NCBI RefSeq assembly: GCF_001757995.1
Contig: NZ_LXLV01000067.1
Coordinates: 1-64,000 of the forward strand
Reading direction: 5' to 3'
Length of the DNA stretch: 64,000 bases
From: Bacillus mycoides
GTDB taxonomy: Bacteria > Bacillota > Bacilli > Bacillales > Bacillaceae_G
This document shows positions 38,021 through 46,998 of this stretch, one piece after another. The notes under the pieces were generated by a model, which searched no databases, was not told the origin of the DNA, and was given only the letters and a program-made list of their open reading frames with translations. How positions within the stretch are numbered: position 1 is the stretch's first letter; the number at the start of each line of letters is the position of its first letter. The position numbers and the translations under genes are program-made.

Positions 38021-38254
38021 TTAACCACCGCTTACTGGTGGTATTAGTGCAACTACATCACCAGATTGTATCGTATCCTCTTCATTTGCGTACTCTTCAT
38101 TAATCGCAACCATAATTGGCGCTGACACTGGTACATTATATTCTTTCGCAACAATATCTTTTAACTCTGCAACAGTAATATTTTCTTTCTCTATTTGTAA
38201 TTCACTCGTTCCTGCTTCTTCTTGCAAGTTCGCAAATAACAACACTCGAATCAT
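38021..38254 (-). CDS. moaD: Molybdopterin synthase small subunit MoaD
   Basis: 77 residues, ubiquitin fold, ending in the PPVSGG double-glycine tail that carries the thiocarboxylate sulfur for molybdopterin. Follows moaE by two bases with its own SD. Confidence 0.95.
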   Translation of the reverse strand: MIRVLLFANLQEEAGTSELQIEKENITVAELKDIVAKEYNVPVSAPIMVAINEEYANEEDTIQSGDVVALIPPVSGG

Positions 38255-38256
38255 AT

Positions 38257-38721
38257 TTATAACTCCTTCCCAGGCTCTCCTGCTGGATATGGTGTTTTTT
38301 CTAATTGATCACCAATCCATGAGTCACCATCTTCCCAAAACTCCTTTTTCCAAATCGGAACAATTTGCTTAATACGCTCCATAATATATTCATTCGCTTC
38401 ATAAGCCTCTTTGCGATGAGGCGTTGACACAGCAACAACAACCGCTATATCAGAAATTTGCAGCGTGCCGATGCGATGCGTAATCGCAACATGTGTACCG
38501 GGCCACTTCTCCTTCACTTCTGACCCAATTTTCTGTAGCATCTTTTCTGCCATCGTCTTATAAGCTACATACTCTAAGTATAGTGTACGACGCCCTTTCG
38601 TAAACTCCCTAACTGTTCCTATAAATGTTGTGACAGCACCACATTCACGGCGAACTACTTTCTTTGCCACCTCTTCAATCGAGATTTCTGTATCAATTAC
38701 TTCATAATACGTATTTATCAT
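38257..38721 (-). CDS. moaE: Molybdopterin synthase large subunit MoaE
   Basis: 154 residues, containing CGAVTTFIGTVREFTKGR, LYLEYVAYKTMAEK and the active-site segment VVVAVSTPHRKEAYEANEYIMERIKQIVPIWKKE. With MoaD it converts cPMP to molybdopterin. Start overlaps mobB stop by ATGA. Confidence 0.95.
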   Translation of the reverse strand: MINTYYEVIDTEISIEEVAKKVVRRECGAVTTFIGTVREFTKGRRTLYLEYVAYKTMAEKMLQKIGSEVKEKWPGTHVAITHRIGTLQISDIAVVVAVSTPHRKEAYEANEYIMERIKQIVPIWKKEFWEDGDSWIGDQLEKTPYPAGEPGKEL

Positions 38722-39239
38722 TTTGCACTCCTAACCGTTTGTAAAAACCAGTCTATATACAACTTTTCTTCTGTTATATGAAATACTTTATATTCTTCTC
38801 GTACATTTGACGGAGCATCATACCACGTAATAATCGCCGCTATATTTTCTACTTTATGTAAAAGTTCAGCGTCTTCCGCAGAACGAAGTAACACTATTTT
38901 TGAATATTCCTCAGCTTTATAGCCCTCTATTAAAATCGTATCCACTTCAAAAAATTCGTACAAGCGGATAATTTCTTGCAAGGACCATTCATCTCGCAAA
39001 GAGGACAGAGATAGTAATCCAGCGCCTTCTACACTACTTACTACAGCACCAGCTTTTCGGTGTCTTTCACTATCTTTTTGCGCTACTTCAGGAAAGCCCC
39101 CGTGACCATGATGTTTAATTGTAGCAACCTTCATTTCTCTTTCAGCTAATGCATGTACCATTTTCTCTACAAGTGTTGTTTTCCCGCTATTTTGATACCC
39201 TACTATTTGTAAGATTGAAGAGGCTTTGCCCACGGCCAA
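38718..39239 (-). CDS. mobB: Molybdopterin-guanine dinucleotide biosynthesis protein MobB
   Basis: 173 residues; P-loop GYQNSGKTTLVEKM near residue 14 and the IKHHGHGG segment are MobB hallmarks. It aids nucleotide attachment to molybdopterin. The first codon is TTG 39239; GTG at 39233 is an alternative. It overlaps the end of moeA by 37 bases. MobA is absent from this cluster. Confidence 0.92.
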   Translation of the reverse strand: MAVGKASSILQIVGYQNSGKTTLVEKMVHALAEREMKVATIKHHGHGGFPEVAQKDSERHRKAGAVVSSVEGAGLLSLSSLRDEWSLQEIIRLYEFFEVDTILIEGYKAEEYSKIVLLRSAEDAELLHKVENIAAIITWYDAPSNVREEYKVFHITEEKLYIDWFLQTVRSAK

Positions 39240-40492
39240 TCACTTCCCTCAGAGCATTCTAACAATAATACAGACACTTTCATTCCTGCTTCAAACCCTC
39301 TCGTTCCTCCAGGCAGCACGATAAAAGCATTTGCATCCGCAAGTGAAGAGACTGCACTCGATTTATCTAAACCGACTGGCGCCACTTGTAGTGCCCCATT
39401 AACAATGCTCGCTTTCGCTCTTACAAAACGAGTAAACGGATTTGGTTTCGGGAAATCTTTTTGCAAAATAGCGTCTGCCCTATATATGTGAGGCTCCTTC
39501 GCATGCAAATACGTTTTCATAATTGGATGCACAAATAATTCGAAACCTACATAGCAAGCTGACGGATTACCTGATAAACCGAAGAGTAGCTTTCCATCAA
39601 CTTCAGCTACTGTCGTTACACTCCCCGGCCTCATCGCTATTTTATTAAAGAGTACATTCGCCTGTAACCTTTCATAAATAGCTGGTAAATAGTCGTAATC
39701 CCCTACTGAAACACCGCCCGTTGTAATTAAAATATCAACCTCATCCATCGCTGATTTAACGGCTGTAAAACATGCGTCTAACTCATCGGCAAGTTGTCCA
39801 TAGTAACGCACTTTTCCGCCAGCTTTCATAATTTGAGCGGCAATCATATAAGAGTTACTATTTCTAATTTTCCCTGGCTCTAACGCCTCATGCACTTCTA
39901 GCAATTCACTTCCTGTCGTTACAATACCGACAACAGGCTGTTTTACAACTTTCACAGTGCTATATCCAAACGTCGCTAATAATGCGGCAACACCTGGATT
40001 GATTGCAACACCTTTCTTAACAAGGACTTGATTTTGTTTTATATCTTCTCCTTTAAATGACACATTGTCACCGTTTTGGAAAGGACGTTTTAACTTCATA
40101 TATGTACTTTCGTTCCTCACGAATCCTTCCGTCAACTCTAGCATTACGACTGCATTGCAATCTTCTGGAATAGCTGCTCCTGTCATAATACGAACCGCCT
40201 GAAAAGCCCCTACTTCTTCTGTAAAAACAGATCCTGCTCCGATCTCTCCTATTACTTCAAATTCAACCGGCTGCTCTTGACTCGCTTCCTTCGTATCTTC
40301 TGCTCGAATTGCGAAACCATCGTAAGGAGAACGATCAAAGTGAGGAACATCGTGATCTGAGACAACATCCTCTCCAAGAATCCTCCCGTAACTTTCTGTA
40401 ATAGAAACTTCTTCTACTTCACCATGCTTAGCATATTTCATAACCCGCTCTACTGCCTCAGCAACTTGAATCGGGATTCGTTTTTCTACCAT
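39203..40492 (-). CDS. moeA: Molybdopterin molybdenumtransferase MoeA
   Basis: 429 residues. Inserts molybdate into adenylylated molybdopterin. Motifs: DVPHFDRSPYDGFAIRAEDT, RIMTGAAIPEDCNAVVMLE, VGIVTTGSEL, ITTGGVSVGDYD and LLFGLSGNPSACYVGFE. Diverges from moaC across an 83-base promoter region. Confidence 0.95.
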   Translation of the reverse strand: MVEKRIPIQVAEAVERVMKYAKHGEVEEVSITESYGRILGEDVVSDHDVPHFDRSPYDGFAIRAEDTKEASQEQPVEFEVIGEIGAGSVFTEEVGAFQAVRIMTGAAIPEDCNAVVMLELTEGFVRNESTYMKLKRPFQNGDNVSFKGEDIKQNQVLVKKGVAINPGVAALLATFGYSTVKVVKQPVVGIVTTGSELLEVHEALEPGKIRNSNSYMIAAQIMKAGGKVRYYGQLADELDACFTAVKSAMDEVDILITTGGVSVGDYDYLPAIYERLQANVLFNKIAMRPGSVTTVAEVDGKLLFGLSGNPSACYVGFELFVHPIMKTYLHAKEPHIYRADAILQKDFPKPNPFTRFVRAKASIVNGALQVAPVGLDKSSAVSSLADANAFIVLPGGTRGFEAGMKVSVLLLECSEGSDWPWAKPLQSYK

Positions 40493-40575
40493 TGTTTCTC
40501 ACCTCATATTTGCAAAATATCTAATCTCGATTACACTTTATATATTAAATCGCAATTACTTCAAGGAGGAATTCC

Positions 40576-41061
40576 ATGTCTTCATTCACACATTTCAACG
40601 ACCAAGGGCGCGCTAAAATGGTTGATATCAGTGACAAAAAAATAACCGTTCGAACAGCAATAGCATGCTCTAGCATTCTCGTTACGAAAGAAATTTTTGA
40701 TAAAATCTCTCACAATGAAATTGGTAAAGGTGACGTATTAGCCGTCGCACAAATCGCAGGTATTATGGCTGCAAAACGTACTTCTGATATTATCCCAATG
40801 TGCCATCCTTTATTATTAAAAGGTGTTGACGTCTCTTTCGATTGGAAACAGTCAAAAGAACAATATCGACTACTTATTGAAGTAAAAGTTAAAACAGAAG
40901 GTAGCACCGGCGTTGAGATGGAAGCTTTAACAGCTGCTTCCGCTACCGCTCTTACTGTATATGACATGTGTAAAGCCGTTGATAAGGGTATGATTATTGG
41001 CGAAACGTACTTACTTGAAAAAACGGGCGGAAAAAATGGAGATTATATTAGAAATTCTTAA
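40576..41061 (+). CDS. moaC: Cyclic pyranopterin monophosphate synthase MoaC
   Basis: 161 residues. [27 protein letters not shown] at the N-terminus, [15 protein letters not shown], and [28 protein letters not shown] are family motifs. With MoaA it makes cPMP from GTP. SD AAGGAGGAATTCC precedes the ATG. It is the only gene of the cluster on the plus strand. Confidence 0.96.
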   Translation: MSSFTHFNDQGRAKMVDISDKKITVRTAIACSSILVTKEIFDKISHNEIGKGDVLAVAQIAGIMAAKRTSDIIPMCHPLLLKGVDVSFDWKQSKEQYRLLIEVKVKTEGSTGVEMEALTAASATALTVYDMCKAVDKGMIIGETYLLEKTGGKNGDYIRNS

Positions 41062-41076
41062 TCCTACCTTTTCCAT

Positions 41077-41107
41077 TTGAACCTAAAGGACTCTCCTTTA
41101 GGTTCAA
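41077..41107. terminator. 14-bp perfect hairpin between moaC and moeB
   Basis: TTGAACCTAAAGGA / TCCTTTAGGTTCAA with loop CTC. It overlaps the moeB stop. A clear T run is lacking, so it may act as an RNA stabiliser or a weak terminator. Confidence 0.65.
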
Positions 41108-42117
41108 CCTATATATCTTGCATATAGTCGTTTCGCAACATTCATATCATTCGTACCATGAATAAACGCCCTGCCATCTGTAAATAAAACAAAACGATAT
41201 TCTTCCACTGGAAATGATAATAAATACGGCGTTGCTTTTACATCCACGCTTTTTTGTAAGCGCTTTTTAATTTCTTCTAAATTAAAACCCTGACGCACAC
41301 CTGGACGGATTTGAACTGTATTTCGTCCACATAATACTTCTGTTTTCGTTTGTGCTTCAAATGTTAAACTCGGATATGTACGTAACTTTCCACAGGATAA
41401 ACATGTATCCTTTTTCTGCCTATTCACTTTAAATGCCATCTGTTGATTATTCCAAAGATCAAATGATAGCATCGTTTCACGAAGTGCCTCAAAATCTTCT
41501 ACTAATATTTTCAAGGCTTCCGTTATTTGATGTGCAACTACTAATTGCACTGCTGGCTGTATAATACCGGCCGTATCACATGTCGCTCCGCTCGCCGGAT
41601 GTTCCATTAAACATCGAAAACACGGCGTTTTTCCTGGCAGGATTGTATAAGTTACTCCGTAACTTCCAACGCACCCTCCGTATATCCATGGAACGTTATA
41701 CATCTGAGATATATCATTAATAAGAAGGCGCGTTTCAAAATTATCTGTCGCATCTAATATTAAATCTACACCTTTAATTAATTCTTCCATTTCTTGCACC
41801 GTTACATCAGTCACAACCGGTACAATTTCTACTTCGGAATTAATTGCCTTTAAATGTTCTGCTGCCGCTATCGCTTTCGGCTTATAATGCTTCGCATCTT
41901 CTTCTGTATATAATTGTTGCCTTTGTAAATTACTCCATTCTACATAATCACGATCCGCAATTGTTATTTTTCCAACACCTGCTCTAACAATTGCTTCTGC
42001 ATTCGCTGCTCCGAGCGCACCAGCACCGATGACGAGCACGTGCTTCCCTCTTATTTTCCGTTGCCCTTCTTCCCCAACACCAGAAAATAACATTTGTCTT
42101 GAATATCGCTCTTGCAT
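41104..42117 (-). CDS. moeB: MoeB/ThiF-family adenylyltransferase
   Basis: 337 residues. The nucleotide-binding motif VLVIGAGALGAANAEAIVRAG and DATDNFETRLLIN are E1-like; a Cys pair (CLSCGK) is near residue 238, and CFRC occurs near 171. It likely adenylylates the MoaD C-terminus (and perhaps ThiS). The last 80 residues form a degenerate tail. Precedes by 16 bases the moaA stop, so cotranscribed with moaA. Confidence 0.9.
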   Translation of the reverse strand: MQERYSRQMLFSGVGEEGQRKIRGKHVLVIGAGALGAANAEAIVRAGVGKITIADRDYVEWSNLQRQQLYTEEDAKHYKPKAIAAAEHLKAINSEVEIVPVVTDVTVQEMEELIKGVDLILDATDNFETRLLINDISQMYNVPWIYGGCVGSYGVTYTILPGKTPCFRCLMEHPASGATCDTAGIIQPAVQLVVAHQITEALKILVEDFEALRETMLSFDLWNNQQMAFKVNRQKKDTCLSCGKLRTYPSLTFEAQTKTEVLCGRNTVQIRPGVRQGFNLEEIKKRLQKSVDVKATPYLLSFPVEEYRFVLFTDGRAFIHGTNDMNVAKRLYARYIG

Positions 42118-42133
42118 ACGACATCCCCCTTTC

Positions 42134-43147
42134 TTATCCTCCTATATAAGACATTTCAATTTTCGGACGATTTTTCGCACTTTCTTCTGTCCGTTCATCT
42201 GAATATCGATCTTTTCTATTCTCCCATACATATTGTATAGCTTTTAATAACTCATTATCCGAAAGGTTTTCCCTGAGAAGTTTCCTTAAATCCATTCCTT
42301 CTGTCGCAAACAAGCAAGTATAAAACTTTCCATCTGCTGAAATTCTTGCTCTCGTACAAGAAGAACAAAATGACTCAGAAACGGAAGTAATAAAACCAAC
42401 CTCTACATTCGTTCCAACGTATCGATACCGCTTCGCAACCTCCCCAAAATAATGAGCTTCAGCTGGCTCAATTGGATACACCCCATGAATCATATCAATT
42501 AATTCTCGTTTCGTAATAACTTGATCAAAATTCCATCCATTCGTACTGCCAACATCCATAAACTCAATAAATCTAAGTGAAATTCCTTGTTCTTTAAAAT
42601 ACGCAGCAACTGGAAGTACTTGATGATCGTTCATCCCTTTTTTCACAACCATATTTACCTTCACTTCAAGGCCTGCTTCTTTCGCTGCCATAATTCCTTT
42701 TAACACTGGTTTCGTATTCATATTCCGGCCATTAATTGCGCGGAATACATTATCATCTATCGCATCCAAACTAACATTTACTCGGTGTAACCCAGCTTCT
42801 TTTAACGCCTTCGCTTGCTTCGTTAAATGAATCGCATTTGTCGTTAATCCTAGATCTACTAAACCGTCAATTTTCACGAGACGTTCGATAAGTTTTGTTA
42901 AATCCTTACGGAGCAATGGCTCACCGCCAGTAAGTCTAATTTTCCGTACACCGATGCTAACAAATACTTTTGCTAATCGCTCGATTTCATCAAATGTCAG
43001 TAAAAACTCATCTTTCAAAAAAGCATAATCAGGACCAAACACTTCCGCTGGCATACAATACGTACACCGTAAATTACAACGATCAATGACAGAGATGCGC
43101 AAATCTTGAAGTGGGCGTCCGAAAAAATCTTTAACCTTCTCCTGCAT
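42134..43147 (-). CDS. moaA: GTP 3',8-cyclase MoaA
   Basis: 337 residues. Radical SAM enzyme: N-terminal CNLRCTYC (4Fe-4S with SAM), [10 protein letters not shown], and the second C-terminal cluster ([10 protein letters not shown]...C). Ends YIGG, the conserved C-terminal double glycine needed for activity. A GTG at 43153 is in frame, but ATG 43147 lies at better spacing from AGGGAGAG. Confidence 0.96.
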   Translation of the reverse strand: MQEKVKDFFGRPLQDLRISVIDRCNLRCTYCMPAEVFGPDYAFLKDEFLLTFDEIERLAKVFVSIGVRKIRLTGGEPLLRKDLTKLIERLVKIDGLVDLGLTTNAIHLTKQAKALKEAGLHRVNVSLDAIDDNVFRAINGRNMNTKPVLKGIMAAKEAGLEVKVNMVVKKGMNDHQVLPVAAYFKEQGISLRFIEFMDVGSTNGWNFDQVITKRELIDMIHGVYPIEPAEAHYFGEVAKRYRYVGTNVEVGFITSVSESFCSSCTRARISADGKFYTCLFATEGMDLRKLLRENLSDNELLKAIQYVWENRKDRYSDERTEESAKNRPKIEMSYIGG

Positions 43148-43235
43148 CGCCACTCTCCCTTTCTGCCAAATTTATCCCTCTCTTCATTCTATTATAATAT
43201 ATTTTTGAAACGTGATGTTTTTGCTCAAACAAATA

Positions 43236-43270
43236 AAAAACCTTGAAACGTAAAAGTTCCAAGGTTTTTC
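43236..43270 (-). terminator. Terminator after collagen-like gene
   Basis: AAAAACCTTG / CAAGGTTTTT stem interrupted by a short bulge, followed by a T run on the minus strand. Confidence 0.75.
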
Positions 43271-43275
43271 GCTTA

Positions 43276-44242
<967 letters not shown>

Positions 44243-44324
44243 TGAAATATGTTCAGAATAAAAAATTCCCCTTCAATTTGAATTGTATTTTCAAAAACCG
44301 TTTCCAATACTTCTTTTAAATAAA

Positions 44325-44349
44325 AACTCCCCTAATTTCTTAGGGGAGT
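44325..44349 (-). terminator. Terminator at end of 107-residue GerP-like gene
   Basis: AACTCCCCTAA / TTAGGGGAGT stem with a T run on the minus strand; overlaps the stop codon. Confidence 0.8.
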
Positions 44350-44663
44350 CCAGCTGTTGAATCCATATTATCTGTATTAGGGACACTTTGTACTATATTT
44401 GATACATTTGCACCTTGACCCGTATTTGCTCCTGTTAGATTACTAGCAGGAGTACCTCGTGTATATGTTGTCGTCACAGAATCTCCCGGCTGTAAACAAA
44501 GCTTCGTCTCCGTTCCTATTACTGTAACAACATCAATCCAAGTGCAACCCGTTGAACCACTATACGATTTCGAAGCAGTAAACGATGTATCACTCAAATT
44601 ATCACCGGTAAATATATTCCCAGTATTATTAACGATAATAAATTCCTTAATACGTGCAGGCAT
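44340..44663 (-). CDS. GerPF/GerPA-like small spore protein
   Basis: 107 residues. The N-terminus ARIKEFIIVNNTGNIFTGDN is similar in pattern to GerP-type proteins (Val/Ile-rich strand, N-x-G, G-D). The C-terminal part is Gly/Ser/Thr/Asn rich. GerP proteins let germinants pass the spore coat. The assignment is by pattern only. SD AAAGGTAGAG precedes the ATG. Confidence 0.5.
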   Translation of the reverse strand: MPARIKEFIIVNNTGNIFTGDNLSDTSFTASKSYSGSTGCTWIDVVTVIGTETKLCLQPGDSVTTTYTRGTPASNLTGANTGQGANVSNIVQSVPNTDNMDSTAGLP

Positions 44664-44683
44664 ACTTACACTCTACCTTTCCT

Positions 44684-44908
44684 TTATGCACCTAATGTAC
44701 GTGTACTCGTCGCTAATGGCGGTAAAAATACTGATGTTCTAATCACCGCTTCTGGCTGCCGCTTCCCATTTAAAAAAATAGCCGCACTTGACCCTCCAGC
44801 ACCGGCATATATTTTTGCCACAGCTAAAGGTGAGATATCATAACAGTCCCCAACATTAACAGCTCCTGTATTATTTATAATTTTCACTTTACGCATGTTA
44901 ATCCCCAT
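44684..44908 (-). CDS. GerPF-like small spore protein
   Basis: 74 residues. KVKIINNTGAVNVGDCYDISPLAVAKIYAGAGGSS resembles the GerPF/GerPA N-terminal block (QNSNGSFNLGDFYNVSP in GerPF). It ends in a hydrophilic tail. Located 20 bases before the 107-residue GerP-like gene, with which it probably forms an operon. SD GGGGGATAGG. Confidence 0.55.
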   Translation of the reverse strand: MGINMRKVKIINNTGAVNVGDCYDISPLAVAKIYAGAGGSSAAIFLNGKRQPEAVIRTSVFLPPLATSTRTLGA

Positions 44909-44942
44909 TTACCTATCCCCCTTTTATACACTGTATGCAAAA

Positions 44943-44978
44943 GAAAAAAACTTGAAACAAACACGTTTCAAGTTTTTG
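44943..44978 (-). terminator. Terminator after rhodanese gene
   Basis: AAACTTGAAAC / GTTTCAAGTTT stem. Confidence 0.8.
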
Positions 44979-44985
44979 CAGATAC

Positions 44986-45291
44986 TTATTTAGTTTCGCC
45001 TTCATATTGAAGCATACCGCCAACCATATTCACTGTTTTAAATCCTTGCTCATTTAAATAATGGCATACATTTTCACTACGCATTCCCGAACGGCAAATA
45101 AAGATATATTCATTCTCTTTCTCAAAGAAATCTACTTTATTTGGAATATCGCCCATTTTAATATGTACAGCTTCCGGAATTTTCCCTGCCGCTACTTCTT
45201 CATCTTCCCTTACATCTACTAAAAATAATGTTTCTCCATTTTCTAAACGCTCTTGCACTTCTTCTGTAGTAATTGTTTTTACTTCTATCAT
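44986..45291 (-). CDS. Rhodanese-domain protein (YtwF-like)
   Basis: 101 residues, a single rhodanese domain: LFLVDVREDEEVAAGKIPEAVHI and the active-site loop FICRSGMRSE with Cys. Sulfur transfer is likely; partner unknown, though molybdopterin sulfur transfer is conceivable from the neighbouring moeB. Start at ATG 45291 after AAGGAGG; the upstream open extension to 45351 is not needed. Confidence 0.85.
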   Translation of the reverse strand: MIEVKTITTEEVQERLENGETLFLVDVREDEEVAAGKIPEAVHIKMGDIPNKVDFFEKENEYIFICRSGMRSENVCHYLNEQGFKTVNMVGGMLQYEGETK

Positions 45292-45490
45292 ATGTAGTTC
45301 CTCCTTATATACAATAAAACCTTCAGTTTCTTCTTTAAGCAAACATTTCACATCAATTTTAGCACGCGAAGGAAGGAACGCAAAGAATGGAACATTTATT
45401 TCTCAATTTTCCCGCAAAATTTATTCTTTACAAACATAACTAACGCATTGTATCCTCAATATACTTGTTTGATGAAAGGAGCCAGTTAAA

Positions 45491-45673
45491 ATGACACTTT
45501 TTCTTTTCATTATGGGCATCATTTTCTTAGTTTTTGCAGTTATTGCTCTTAGTATGAAAAATAATAAAAAGATAAAATCCCCTCAAGAAATGTCATTCTT
45601 ATTTCTATTACTTAGTATAGCTTTCTTCGGTTTATCCATCGCTTCATATATTTTCCGTCTGCAAATCATGTAA
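45491..45673 (+). CDS. Small membrane protein
   Basis: 60 residues with two hydrophobic segments (1-19 and 36-55) and a positively charged loop NNKKIK between them. SD AAAGGAG before the ATG supports translation. Unknown function. Confidence 0.65.
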   Translation: MTLFLFIMGIIFLVFAVIALSMKNNKKIKSPQEMSFLFLLLSIAFFGLSIASYIFRLQIM

Positions 45674-45721
45674 TAAAAGGTGCCTACTATAAATCATGCA
45701 CCTTTCCACATTAATTATTTC

Positions 45722-46846
45722 CTACACAAAACTAGATACTTTCCGATTTAAAAACTCATAAATTTTCTTTTCAAATAAATGAATATCAAACGCTCCCGCC
45801 ATATGCCCATTTATACTTTCTATCTCATATACTTCTGCGTACTTCCCTTGTTTTTGCAAAATGTCTACCATTTTATAATTGTAACGAGGCGGCTGAAGTA
45901 AATCTTGTTTGCATGGAATCATGAGTACATTCGCTTCAACCTTGGAAAGAGCCTCTTCTAAGGAAGAAAACCCATGTGCAATATCATGTAATAAAACCGC
46001 TTTCGTAGTATACATCCATGAATTTGCATCTACTAAATCTATACTTTTACATGTCACTTTATTTATTTCTTTCTCAAATGATGTTAATGCAGAAAATTGT
46101 TGATAAGGTGCCATTTCTATACTGTTCCGCGGGAATGCTGTTTCATAAAAATGTTCATCAAATGCGTTCATAAACATCATTTTATTCGCTAAATGAAGTC
46201 CCTTCGTCGGTTGTTCCTCTCCGTACTTTCCACCTTTCCAATTTGGATCAAGCTGAATTGCTTCAATCGCATTTTGCGCTACATTTCCCGACGTTATAAT
46301 TGGATTTTGCGGGTTCGTAATAACTCCAATCATTCGTTCTATCATATGAGGATAGTGGACAGCCCATTGCTGCGCAATCATCCCACCTGCCGACGGTCCC
46401 ATTACAGCATGTAACCTAGAAATCCCCATATCTGTTATTAACTCATATTGCATACGTGCTACATCTAAAAATGTGAAGACTGGAAAATCCATCGCATACT
46501 CAAAGCCAGTCATCGGATTTATCGATTTTGGTCCCGTTGTAATTACGTAGGGGTTCTTCACCTGTACATTACAAAGGTTATCAGTACATATAACGAAATA
46601 TTTATTTGTATCAATTGCTTTCCCAGGTCCAATTAATCCATCCCACCAACCAGCTTCCTCATCATGCTCTGTATATTTTCCTGCCGCATGACTTGTTGCA
46701 CTAAAATAGTGACAAACCAAAATCGCATTTGATCTTTCCCTATTTAAAGCACCATACGTCTCATACCCCATTTGAACAGGAATTTCCCTACCATTTTCAA
46801 ACACAAACTCTTTTAAAACAAATTTCTCCTTTTTTACAATTTGCAT
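45722..46846 (-). CDS. MetX-like alpha/beta hydrolase
   Basis: 374 residues of the homoserine O-acetyltransferase-like alpha/beta-hydrolase family: GYETYGALN, LVCHYFSATSHAAG and GGWWDGLIGPGKAIDT-like features. The nucleophile motif is GPSAGG (Ser 152), not the GGSMGG of true MetX. The catalytic His is probably in ESINGHMAGAFD. It may therefore have another acyl-transfer or esterase function. No methionine genes nearby. Confidence 0.8.
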   Translation of the reverse strand: MQIVKKEKFVLKEFVFENGREIPVQMGYETYGALNRERSNAILVCHYFSATSHAAGKYTEHDEEAGWWDGLIGPGKAIDTNKYFVICTDNLCNVQVKNPYVITTGPKSINPMTGFEYAMDFPVFTFLDVARMQYELITDMGISRLHAVMGPSAGGMIAQQWAVHYPHMIERMIGVITNPQNPIITSGNVAQNAIEAIQLDPNWKGGKYGEEQPTKGLHLANKMMFMNAFDEHFYETAFPRNSIEMAPYQQFSALTSFEKEINKVTCKSIDLVDANSWMYTTKAVLLHDIAHGFSSLEEALSKVEANVLMIPCKQDLLQPPRYNYKMVDILQKQGKYAEVYEIESINGHMAGAFDIHLFEKKIYEFLNRKVSSFV

Positions 46847-46935
46847 AGACTCGCCTTCTTCCCGTCATATTATGAACTGCTTACTAAAGGATTTTTTCTA
46901 TACAAACCAATCTCCTCCTTCTTTTCATAAATAAA

Positions 46936-46965
46936 TGAATAATATACAAAATTAGCCACAAAATA
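46936..46965 (+). promoter_or_regulatory. Sigma G-like promoter for germinant receptor operon
   Basis: TGAATA, 17 bases, CAAAATA. The -35 matches the sigma G consensus; the -10 matches at five of seven positions. Forespore expression is expected for ger operons. Confidence 0.5.
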
Positions 46966-46998
46966 GCACTATATTACACAATCAAAGAGGGCATACAT

